A DNA stretch of 64,000 nucleotides from Hymenobacter perfusus (lineage in GTDB: Bacteria; Bacteroidota; Bacteroidia; Cytophagales; Hymenobacteraceae), in the NCBI RefSeq assembly GCF_003944765.1, contig NZ_RWIU01000002.1, forward strand, positions 682,001-746,000, written 5' to 3'. Under the pieces are notes generated by a model. The model had not been told where the DNA came from, searched no databases, and worked only from the letters and a program-made list of their open reading frames with translations. This document shows, piece after piece, positions 27,549 through 34,237 of the stretch. The position numbers and the translations under genes were made by a program. Position 1 is the first letter of the stretch; the number at the start of each line of letters is the position of its first letter.

Positions 27549-27588
27549 CGACCCGCCCCCAATCCGCCCCCAAATCAGCCCCCATTTT
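27549..27588. repeat. three 12-nt imperfect repeats at the prophage left edge
   Basis: CCGCCCCCAAT, CCGCCCCCAAAT and CAGCCCCCATTT in tandem just outside the integrase stop. Could be integrase arm sites or the left attachment region; the right end is not in the window, so this cannot be decided. Confidence 0.35.
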
Positions 27589-28937
27589 CAGGCGCCCTTC
27601 CGGGCCGTGCGGCGGTAGCTTTCGAGCAGCTCCTTCTCGTCCGTGCCCAGGTAGCGGATGAAGCTCTTCTCGGTCTGGTGGCCGGTGGCCAGCATCACTT
27701 CCGTGCGCGACATGCCCTGGTAGATTTTCAGCGTGACGAAGGTTTTGCGGCCCACGCGGCTGGTTACGTTAATGCGGGAGATGCCGGCCAGGCGCGCAAG
27801 GTGCGGCAGGTAGTCGTCGAGCGTAGGCACATCGGGCAGGCACGTGGGCAGGCCCCAGCTGGCGTACTGCTCCACCAGGGCCACGGGCTTGAACACGTCG
27901 TCGTCCAGGAAAGGAATGATGCAGACAATGCCGGTTTTGCCGGTCGCTAGTTTGATCAGCTCCCCGTGGATGTGCTGCGGCCCCATGCGGTCAGCATCGG
28001 AAATGCGCAGGCCGGTGTAGCAGCACTGCAAAAACTTGTCGCGCGCGTACGCGATGCGCTCCTGGTGGTCGGCCACCTGGAGTGGTGGCCGGCCCCGGCC
28101 CGGGGTGACTGGTACCGGCGGGAAGTGCTCGGTTAGGTACGCCGTTACGGCCGACGTGCTTAGGTCCAGCTGCGCCCATTGGCGCAGCTCAGCGGCCGTC
28201 AGGAAGTCGGCCCCGACGTACTGCTCGGGCGTGGCCCAGCGGTGGAATTTGCTGGTAGTGGGCAAATCCCGCTCCTCGCACCAGTAGAGGAAGTTTTTAA
28301 TGTTTTTGATGTAGCCGCTGAAGGTGTTGACCTTGTTGCCGAGCACCGTGAGCTGGTAATCCTGGAACTTGTCGTAGAAGTGCATATCCATGCGCTGGAA
28401 GGTGAGCGGATATTTCTTCACTTTACTGAACTCCTCCAATTCCTCGCTCAGGTGGCGCAGCCGGCGGCGGTACGTACTGCTGAGGCCGGCCCCGCTCCGG
28501 AGCGACACCTTGGATTCCATGTAGTCGCACCAGTCGCTCATGTATTCCAGCAGGGTGCGGGGCCTGGTGGCCACCGTGGGCAGCGCCGGCAGCTCCGCCA
28601 CCGGCGTGCCCTTGGCCTCGGCGGCCAGACGCTGGTACCGCACCCGAATTTCTGCCTCCATGCGTTCTACGTCCCACCGCTCGCCGTTGCGCCGGGCGTC
28701 CTGGTGGGCGTCGACGGCCGCCCGGGTCCAGCGGTCCAGGATGGTGTTGGTGACATCGGCGAAGGTGCCGGGCTTATCCTTGACCCGGCCCTGCTTCTCG
28801 TTCCAGTCGCCGGGCCGGCAGGATTCAGAGGAGTTGAGGCGTAGGCGCAGGTTGTCCCAACGAAAAATCAGGCGAATCGGGGCGGTGCCCTTCTTCTTGG
28901 ACAGGCGCTCCAGCCGCAGCTCCCGCGTTACTTCCAT
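27588..28937 (-). CDS. tyrosine recombinase (phage integrase)
   Basis: A 449-residue integrase: N-terminal arm-binding domain (about 1–105, RLIFRWDNLRLRLNSSESC), SAM-like core-binding domain (about 125–235, TLLEYMSDWCDYM … KNIKNFLYWCEE), and C-terminal catalytic domain. Catalytic residues: R311 (YTGLRISD), K334, R397 in VGRKTFVT (the usual HxxR His is replaced, as in many Bacteroidota integrases), H420 (ATGHQ) and Y429 (IRYLG). ATG at 28937. It faces out of the prophage at its left edge, the usual position next to an attachment site. Confidence 0.92.
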   Translation of the reverse strand: MEVTRELRLERLSKKKGTAPIRLIFRWDNLRLRLNSSESCRPGDWNEKQGRVKDKPGTFADVTNTILDRWTRAAVDAHQDARRNGERWDVERMEAEIRVRYQRLAAEAKGTPVAELPALPTVATRPRTLLEYMSDWCDYMESKVSLRSGAGLSSTYRRRLRHLSEELEEFSKVKKYPLTFQRMDMHFYDKFQDYQLTVLGNKVNTFSGYIKNIKNFLYWCEERDLPTTSKFHRWATPEQYVGADFLTAAELRQWAQLDLSTSAVTAYLTEHFPPVPVTPGRGRPPLQVADHQERIAYARDKFLQCCYTGLRISDADRMGPQHIHGELIKLATGKTGIVCIIPFLDDDVFKPVALVEQYASWGLPTCLPDVPTLDDYLPHLARLAGISRINVTSRVGRKTFVTLKIYQGMSRTEVMLATGHQTEKSFIRYLGTDEKELLESYRRTARKGA

Positions 28938-28976
28938 GGCACAAAGAGAGGGGGTAGGTTGATGGGATATAATGAC

Positions 28977-29057
28977 AGTGGCCTGCGCAGCACGAAGCTA
29001 CGCAGGCCACAACACAACCAGTAGAACAGCGGGTTCAGTTACCGGGCTTGGCGCTTG
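28977..29057. repeat. 81-nt module, copy A (hairpin plus gene 3' end)
   Basis: Near-duplicate of 31631–31711. It contains a hairpin (GTGGCCTGCG at 28978–28987 with its complement at 29001–29010), the string CAGTAGAACAGCGGGTT, and a TACCGGG…GCGCTTG segment that equals the 3' end of the gene at 31201. Confidence 0.8.
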
Positions 29058-29140
29058 AGCAAGTAGTGGGTGCGATTCTTCGTGCCGTAGGGTAGCACTT
29101 CCCAGCCCTGGGCCACCAGAAAATGGCCATTCCCCTCGTA
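29039..29140 (-). pseudogene. C-terminal fragment of a paralogue of the gene at 31201
   Basis: On the minus strand this encodes GHFLVAQGWEVLPYG and ends HYLLKRQAR-stop, matching the end of the small secreted protein at 31201–31542 (NFLAAQGWEVLPYG … HYLLKRRAR). Upstream codons no longer match and no start is visible, so it is a remnant. The 29141–29443 stretch between it and the next gene is AT-rich and otherwise empty. Confidence 0.7.
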
Positions 29141-29443
29141 GTTTTTGGGTCGAGTAGTAGGGCGTGCCCCCAGGAAAGGAAGGGAACTGCCTACGGTTTA
29201 GCTTATACCGAGACAAACTGGCAAGTATAGCAAATAACGTATTTAATATGAATGATTTTCCTAAAATGGGATAATTTGTTTGTCTTGTAAAAGCTGCGTT
29301 TCAACTGGTAGAAATACATGATCAACGAAATTATACAAGCGTACAAACGCCACTGCTGTGTATAGGAAGCAACTTTGTGCCTGATTGTTACTTATTACCC
29401 TACTCACGACTTCCCTTACATAGCACACCTCTACAATCTCAAA

Positions 29444-30118
29444 ATGAAACTAAGTGCGACTCCATTTCACCCGGTGACGGGGGAATTGCTGCCGGCTTAT
29501 AGGGACGCGTATCTACGCGGTGACCTATCCAGCCAGAATACGGAACTCGTTGACGCGTTCCTCAAAGCAGATAAACAAGTGGCCGATGAAACGATCAGCC
29601 GCTTTTACGAACTCAAACAAAAAGGACACCAGGTAAAGCCCGTGGGCTGGGTGCAACGGCAGTTCGAGCTGATGCGCACCGAGCCAGAGCGGTTTCGCCG
29701 TCGGGCGGCTTCCCTTATCGTAGGCAGCGCCTTGGTAAGCGGGGCCGTATTCGCCGGGGCCAACTTGCCCAACACGCCTACGGAAGCCATGCCCGCTTCG
29801 AGCGAGCTAGTCGAGTCGGCTGCCGAGGCTAACGCGTTACGCGTTTCCACGGTAGCGGGCCGCATTCTGAATGAAAACGGTAAGCCCTTGGTGGGCGCTA
29901 CCGTATGGGTGAAAGGCACCCGTACGGGCGTTAGCACGGATGCTGACGGCCAGTACACGCTGCGCATGGCAGCCGGGCAGCCTGCCACGCTGCAGTACGC
30001 ATACGCGGGCTACAAGGAAGAGGAAGTGATTCGCTCCAAAGGCGGTACGGCCAACGTCACGCTGTTGCCCCGCACTGGAAAGGTCGCCCCGGCTAAAAAG
30101 CGCTGGCTGTTTTTCTAA
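29444..30118 (+). CDS. membrane protein with carboxypeptidase regulatory-like domain
   Basis: A 224-residue protein. Residues about 1–85 are a cytoplasmic helical region (LSSQNTELVDAFLKADKQVADETISRFYELKQKG), a transmembrane segment lies at about 92–112 (ASLIVGSALVSGAVFAGANLP), and the C-terminal 80 residues form a CarbopepD_reg/CNA-B-like beta sandwich (VAGRILNENGKPLVGATVWVKGTRTGVSTDADGQY type pattern), followed by KKRWLFF. The topology resembles anti-sigma-like proteins of Bacteroidota but no sigma gene is adjacent. ATG at 29444 is preferred to an upstream TTG/ATG. Prophage cargo; role unknown. Confidence 0.75.
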   Translation: MKLSATPFHPVTGELLPAYRDAYLRGDLSSQNTELVDAFLKADKQVADETISRFYELKQKGHQVKPVGWVQRQFELMRTEPERFRRRAASLIVGSALVSGAVFAGANLPNTPTEAMPASSELVESAAEANALRVSTVAGRILNENGKPLVGATVWVKGTRTGVSTDADGQYTLRMAAGQPATLQYAYAGYKEEEVIRSKGGTANVTLLPRTGKVAPAKKRWLFF

Positions 30119-30128
30119 CCCGATAATC

Positions 30129-30186
30129 CAGCGCGCCCCCGGCCCCGGTAGTTCGTGGGAAGTCCACCGGAGCCGGCGGCGCGCTG
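30129..30186 (+). terminator. GC-rich hairpin after the membrane-protein gene
   Basis: Arms 30129–30148 and 30167–30186 pair at 18 of 20 positions. There is no T-run, so it may be a stability hairpin or weak terminator. Confidence 0.55.
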
Positions 30187-30261
30187 TGAGCCCGGCCCCA
30201 GCGCGCCTGGGGTACCCTGTTTTCATCAACGCCTACACTCACCGCTAACTCAAGCAGCTGC

Positions 30262-30684
30262 ATGCGCATCCCTTTTTTAAACCAGCTGGTGGTGAAAAAA
30301 ATCACGGGAGATGCCGTGGGCGCTACGCGCTCCAGTGCGGAAACGCTCATTCAGCACCTATTGCGGGAACTGCCCGAACTGGTAGCCGTCGCGGTGGTAG
30401 ATGCTGCCTCCAGCAAAATGGTGGCCGCCTACACGGCGACGCCCAAATTCGACCCTTACAAGCTCACGGCGCGCAGCACCGACCTGTTCCGGGGGCTGCA
30501 ACGGATGCTCTCCGCCCCGTGGCTACAGGGCCAGCAGGTAACCGACCTGGTGGTGGTGCTCGATGAGCAGCTGCATTGCCTGCGCCCCGTTGGCCAGGGC
30601 CGGCAGATCGCCTACCTGGTAGTTCAGCTAGCCGATTCCAACATGTCGCTGGTGCGGGATATTCTGCGCCGGCACGCTTTCTAA
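30262..30684 (+). CDS. roadblock/LC7-like protein 1
   Basis: A 140-residue single-domain protein whose core (about 22–135) fits the roadblock/LC7 fold: a helix ending in LLRELPELVAVAVVDAASSKMVAAY, a variable middle, a beta hairpin VTDLVVVLDEQLHCLRPV, and a final strand-helix YLVVQLADSNMSLVRDILRR. It is clearly homologous to the next protein. Roadblock proteins are dimeric scaffolds for small GTPases of the Mgl/Rab type, but no GTPase gene is present nearby. ATG at 30262. Cargo gene, role unknown. Confidence 0.7.
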   Translation: MRIPFLNQLVVKKITGDAVGATRSSAETLIQHLLRELPELVAVAVVDAASSKMVAAYTATPKFDPYKLTARSTDLFRGLQRMLSAPWLQGQQVTDLVVVLDEQLHCLRPVGQGRQIAYLVVQLADSNMSLVRDILRRHAF

Positions 30685-30715
30685 CGTTTTTTATACACCT
30701 TCTTTTTTCGCGTTC

Positions 30716-31084
30716 ATGTCCACGTTGACCCCCAACCAAGTAATTCAAAACATCCTGAAAGAACTGCCCTCGCTGATAGCCGTAGCCGTGGTGGAAACGG
30801 AAACGGGTATGCCCTTGGCGCACCATTCGAACCTGGCCTCGTTTGATGCCGAAACCGCCGCCGCCTACAACACGGAGGTAGTAAAGCAGAAGCTGAAAGC
30901 CATTCAGGCCTTGAAGTTGAACCAGACTATCCAGGACATCCTGCTGACGCTGACCGACCAGCTGCACCTGCTCAAGCTCTCAACCGACGGTGGTAAGTTC
31001 ATCTACCTGGCCGTGAACTCGGCGGATACAAACCTGGCCATGGCGCGTCAGATTGTAAAAAGCCAGGCCGCCGTCCTCAACTAG
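30716..31084 (+). CDS. roadblock/LC7-like protein 2
   Basis: A 122-residue protein aligning along its length with the preceding one: VIQNILKELPSLIAVAVVETETGMPLA, QDILLTLTDQLHLLKL, and FIYLAVNSADTNLAMARQIV. ATG at 30716, 31 bp after the first copy, so the two form a pair that may heterodimerise. A terminator follows. Confidence 0.75.
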   Translation: MSTLTPNQVIQNILKELPSLIAVAVVETETGMPLAHHSNLASFDAETAAAYNTEVVKQKLKAIQALKLNQTIQDILLTLTDQLHLLKLSTDGGKFIYLAVNSADTNLAMARQIVKSQAAVLN

Positions 31085-31108
31085 GCCGCCCCGCGCTTCC
31101 AGTAACCG

Positions 31109-31156
31109 AAAAGGGCCCGCCGACCAGCTGTTACCAGCTGCCGGTGGGCCCTTTCT
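31109..31156 (+). terminator. terminator after the roadblock pair
   Basis: Stem AAAGGGCCC…CAGCTG (31110–31130) with an imperfect complement (31135–31155) around TTAC, ending in CTTTCT. Confidence 0.75.
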
Positions 31157-31200
31157 GTAGGTGGTGCAGTACGCAACCCGCTGCGCCGCCCAGTGAGTGA

Positions 31201-31542
31201 CTACCGGGCCCGGCGCTTGAGCAGGTAGTGGTTACTGTCCTCAGCGCCGTAGGGCAGTACTTCCCAGCCCTGGGCCGCCAGAAAGTTCAGGGCGGCCGCC
31301 TCATCGACAAATACCTTGTCATGGCCGTTCTCCTCATAGCGTTTAAGCCTGGGGTTAGGCGTTACGCCATCCTGGAAGGCCAGCTCATATCCGCCGCCCA
31401 GCAGGGTATAGATGTAGGCAATGCCATACTGGGCGGGAGCCGCCGCAGCGGGTGTTGCGCTGGGCGGTGTGGAAGATTGGGCCAGGGCGGCCGGGGCCGC
31501 TGCCGATGTGAGCAGCAGCAGTAGTAGTGGACGGCGGAACAT
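31201..31542 (-). CDS. small secreted protein
   Basis: A 113-residue protein with a signal peptide (FRRPLLLLLLTSAAAPAALA, cleavage before QSSTPP), an Ala/Pro/Ser linker, and a compact domain (GIAYIYTLLGGGYELAFQDG … FLAAQGWEVLPYG … HYLLKRRAR). Such domains occur in short Hymenobacter exported proteins with no known function. ATG at 31542. A truncated paralogue lies at 29039 and a 7-codon remnant near 31692, showing past duplication around this gene. Confidence 0.7.
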   Translation of the reverse strand: MFRRPLLLLLLTSAAAPAALAQSSTPPSATPAAAAPAQYGIAYIYTLLGGGYELAFQDGVTPNPRLKRYEENGHDKVFVDEAAALNFLAAQGWEVLPYGAEDSNHYLLKRRAR

Positions 31543-31630
31543 AGATAGAGGGAGTAAAGGAAGGAATGTGATGAGAAGACAGGCGCAATAATTACGCCAC
31601 ATGGGGGAGTGGGACGATGGATAAAACAGC

Positions 31631-31711
31631 AGTGGCCTGCGTCGCACGAAACGACGCAGGCCACACACAGCCAGTAGAACAGCGGGTTTAGTTACCGGGG
31701 CCCGGCGCTTG
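31631..31711. repeat. 81-nt module, copy B (hairpin plus gene 3' end)
   Basis: Copy of 28977–29057. Its hairpin is perfect (GTGGCCTGCGTCG at 31632–31644, complement 31652–31664). The right part still encodes KRRAP on the minus strand, the remnant of another copy of the small secreted protein's end. Confidence 0.8.
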
Positions 31712-31741
31712 GGAAAAGGAAAAGAAGCGGTGGCTGAATAC

Positions 31742-32155
31742 CTAATTGGGGGCCTGCAGGTCACAGGCCCAGGTGCGGGCGGCGTGCAGGTCAGAGAAGT
31801 AGCGCAGTTCGATGGGCAGGCTTTCAACCGGATAGGTGTATTCCTCTTGAATCAAGGAGCGGTTGAGCCAATCCTCCGACTCCAGCATGGCCAGGCGGCG
31901 CAGGCCCCCGGCGGCCAGGGCCGGCAAAATATGCGTGCCTACCCAGGCCAGGTCTTCGCGCTCCATTGGGCCGAGCTGCCGGTCGTCGGCGACCCACCCG
32001 GTGGCTTGGTACTGCTGCACGTAGGTGACGGCCTGCAGCACAGCCTCCCGGAAGAAGGAGCTGCTCACGTAGTCTCCCCACACCGCTTCCAGCGCGTTGC
32101 AGCCAATGTTGTGCAGGTAAAAGGTAACGAAGGGAAAGGAGGCCAGGTGCACCAT
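31742..32155 (-). CDS. STAS/SEC14-like protein A
   Basis: A 137-residue single-domain protein: YLHNIGCNALEAVWGDYV, VTYVQQYQATGWVADDRQLG, WVGTHILPALAAGGLRRLAML, and a final FSDLHAARTWACDL. The layout matches the STAS/SEC14-domain proteins (SpoIIAA-like) common in Hymenobacter, in which strand motif 'WV.D.R' precedes a 'W……A…GL…A' helix. Homologous to the next upstream gene. ATG at 32155. Ligand or partner unknown. Confidence 0.65.
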   Translation of the reverse strand: MVHLASFPFVTFYLHNIGCNALEAVWGDYVSSSFFREAVLQAVTYVQQYQATGWVADDRQLGPMEREDLAWVGTHILPALAAGGLRRLAMLESEDWLNRSLIQEEYTYPVESLPIELRYFSDLHAARTWACDLQAPN

Positions 32156-32266
32156 CGAGTAGCGGTGTGAGAGGGCAGGTCGTCTGTTCGAAGGGCAGAA
32201 AGTAGCACCGGAAGGGACACCATCCTACGGCGCGCTAGTCCCGGGCGGAGATAAAGGACGGCTATC

Positions 32267-32686
32267 CTACCGGGCCTGCTGCTGGGCGGCCTGGAGCCAG
32301 CGTTGCGCGTCCTCGATATTATCGAACATGTGCATCTGCAGCTGGCCCTCGAAGCCCAGCAGCATGGACGTGGCCGACTGGGCCGCCAGCGACTCGGAGC
32401 TGACGATGTGGGCGAAGTGGGTCAGGCCGCTGGCAATGGCGCGCGGGGCCCAGTTGGTGACAATCCACTCCACGGCATGGTCCCAGGGGCCGAGCACCTG
32501 GCGGTTGTCGTTGAGCAGGTAGGCGCAGGCGTGTTCCTCCAGCGTGGGCAGGCAGGCATCGGCCCCGGCGATAATGCCAGTGTAGGTCTGGTAGCCGATC
32601 CAGTTGTTGTACACCCACTTGTTGGCCGGGTCGTAGGCAATGGTCAGGTAGACCTTGCCAAAGCCGTTAATCAGTTCAGTAGGCAT
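32267..32686 (-). CDS. STAS/SEC14-like protein B
   Basis: A 139-residue protein with the same layout as the gene at 31742: KWVYNNWIGYQTYTG, AYLLNDNRQVLGPWDHAVEWIVTNWAPRAIASGLTHFAHI, and FDNIEDAQRWLQAAQ at the end. ATG at 32686, 111 bp upstream of its paralogue, with the same orientation. The pair parallels the two roadblock proteins: two duplicated small regulatory folds in one cargo block. Confidence 0.7.
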   Translation of the reverse strand: MPTELINGFGKVYLTIAYDPANKWVYNNWIGYQTYTGIIAGADACLPTLEEHACAYLLNDNRQVLGPWDHAVEWIVTNWAPRAIASGLTHFAHIVSSESLAAQSATSMLLGFEGQLQMHMFDNIEDAQRWLQAAQQQAR

Positions 32687-32995
32687 TGGGGGAAGCTAGG
32701 AGGGGGTAGGCATAGAAAAAAAGTGCTACCGCAAAAATAGCTCCGTTAGAGTTGGTAGGTGCTCCCGTTCCCGAAGAAACTACCAGACCGGGCCGCCCGC
32801 CGCTCAGGCGTTACCCAGGCACCGCTGATTCTCCCGCCACGGGCCGGCGCAGCAGGTCGCGGGCTGAGGAGGCTGCAGCCCACAGGCAAAGTGCTGAGCC
32901 GATCAACACCAGTTGCGTAGCAGACGCGTTACTTTATGCACGACTTGCCGGTAGTACTTGTTAGCTATTCGGTAAAAAGTAGAACAGGTACGTAA
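32687..32995. other. non-coding stretch with a decayed leader-like frame
   Basis: About 300 bp without a supported gene. On the minus strand near 32830–32930 a GTG-initiated frame of about 33 codons encodes a signal-like LVLIGSALCLWAAASSA and then stops. Its end (GGTAACGCCTGAG) resembles the end of the tiny lipoprotein gene at 33542, so it may be a decayed relative. Confidence 0.35.
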
Positions 32996-33439
32996 TTAGA
33001 TTTTCTTTAGATGGGTATAACTCAGCCAATAGCCATCAGCTAGTGGGGAGGGCGTGTTGAATTTCAGAATAAGCTCTTCTGCCGTTTCTTGCTCAACGAA
33101 GATTTGAGTCGGCTTCCACGTTCCCGGATCTATGCGGAGTACATTTAGGGTATTTCCGTCTCGAGTATAGCTGAAATTGTAGCTATTGGGGTAAAAATGC
33201 ATGGCAAGCGTGTTGTCGGTAAATCGATACAATTCATAATACTGGGGAGGTACAGAGCCTGTGCGCGAACGTTCAGTACCGTCAGGAGCATATGACACCG
33301 TATTGTGGTAAAGAACCTCCCAGTCGCCTTTCAGAAAGGCAATAGAGCCAGGCTGTGGCTTTTGCTCTTCTTCTTTAGAGCAAGCAGCAGCTATAATAAC
33401 CAGGCATAAACTCAGTAGCAGCGTATAGAAGCGGGCCAT
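32996..33439 (-). CDS. lipoprotein with lipocalin-like domain
   Basis: A 147-residue lipoprotein: signal peptide with lipobox IAAAC (Cys at about 20), then FLKGDWEVLYHNTVSYAPDG, YYELYRFTDNTLAMHFYP, FSYTRDGNTLNVLRI and ELILKFNTP, the strand pattern of small lipocalin-like Bacteroidota lipoproteins. ATG at 33439 is preferred to one seven codons upstream because it gives a normal signal peptide. AT-richer than the rest of the prophage. Confidence 0.7.
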   Translation of the reverse strand: MARFYTLLLSLCLVIIAAACSKEEEQKPQPGSIAFLKGDWEVLYHNTVSYAPDGTERSRTGSVPPQYYELYRFTDNTLAMHFYPNSYNFSYTRDGNTLNVLRIDPGTWKPTQIFVEQETAEELILKFNTPSPLADGYWLSYTHLKKI

Positions 33440-33541
33440 GTGAAGGGTAGAAATGTACACTATCGATGTTTCGGCAAAGATATACCGCTACATCGTTCAG
33501 AAAAAAAAGGAGATGTCGGAGGTGCTGGAATTCAGCGTCAC

Positions 33542-33676
33542 TCAGCCGTTACCTAAGCACCGCTGCCCCCGTCGCACCAGTGCCTCCTCGGCCGGCTTCT
33601 CGTGACAAGCCGCCACCAGCAGCGGCAGGCTCAACAGCAGTAGGGGGCGTAGGGGTATGGAGTTGCGGACTACCAT
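33542..33676 (-). CDS. tiny lipoprotein (44 residues)
   Basis: Minus-strand frame with ATG at 33676: a basic start (MVVRNSIPLRP), a hydrophobic core LLLLSLPLLVAAC with lipobox VAAC (Cys at 24), then a charged tail HEKPAEEALVRRGQRC. It is too small for automatic calls. It starts 10 bp after the stop of the gene at 33686 and may belong to the same transcript. Could be an entericidin-like peptide; unproven. Confidence 0.4.
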   Translation of the reverse strand: MVVRNSIPLRPLLLLSLPLLVAACHEKPAEEALVRRGQRCLGNG

Positions 33677-33685
33677 CTAAGTAGC

Positions 33686-34219
33686 CTACCGCTTGATAGG
33701 ATTAGTCGTCAGCCTTAAGCTCAACCCAGAATTAGAGCCAGCAGGCATCCCGTTGCCCCGCTGGCTTCCATCCAGACTGTTCTTGAGCAGAAGTAGGACG
33801 CGGTGTGGATCCTCTAGATTTCCTTCAATTAGCTTGGAGGCCGTGCGGGGTGCAACAGCCTCCTTGGCCCGGTATACTTCCACCATGTGGCCTTCACCAA
33901 TGGCCCGGTGGCAGATGCCACGCATGTAGAAGGCATTAAACTCTCCCTCTGCAAAGGTCAGATGCGCGTTTTCTGGCACCTTGCGCGTAACGGCTCCCTG
34001 CTTCTCATGCGTGAGAAAACAGTTGTGCTGCTGGAGAGCTGCCGCGAGTGTTTGCTCGTTGCCGTTAGCTACGGCCTCACGCAGCAACTTTGGATACTCT
34101 GCACGACCAGTGTCGTTGAATCGCTTGCTAGAATGGAGTTGACTTGTCTTGGTGGCTTGTTCAACCTCTATCAGCATATATTGACGAGTTTTTTCGTCTA
34201 GATTTTGAAAATGGAACAT
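33686..34219 (-). CDS. hypothetical protein downstream of the GHKL gene
   Basis: A 177-residue protein: FHFQNLDEKTRQYMLIEVEQ, YPKLLREAVANGNEQTLAAAL, EFNAFYMRGICHRAIGEGHMVEVYRAKEA, and a Gly/Ser-rich end GMPAGSNSGLSLRL. The central FNxxYMRGxCxRA / VYRA pattern looks like a conserved family, but I cannot name it. ATG at 34219, 18 bp after the GHKL gene stop, so the two form an operon and probably act together. Confidence 0.7.
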   Translation of the reverse strand: MFHFQNLDEKTRQYMLIEVEQATKTSQLHSSKRFNDTGRAEYPKLLREAVANGNEQTLAAALQQHNCFLTHEKQGAVTRKVPENAHLTFAEGEFNAFYMRGICHRAIGEGHMVEVYRAKEAVAPRTASKLIEGNLEDPHRVLLLLKNSLDGSQRGNGMPAGSNSGLSLRLTTNPIKR

Positions 34220-34237
34220 GTGAAATTATTTTAATGA

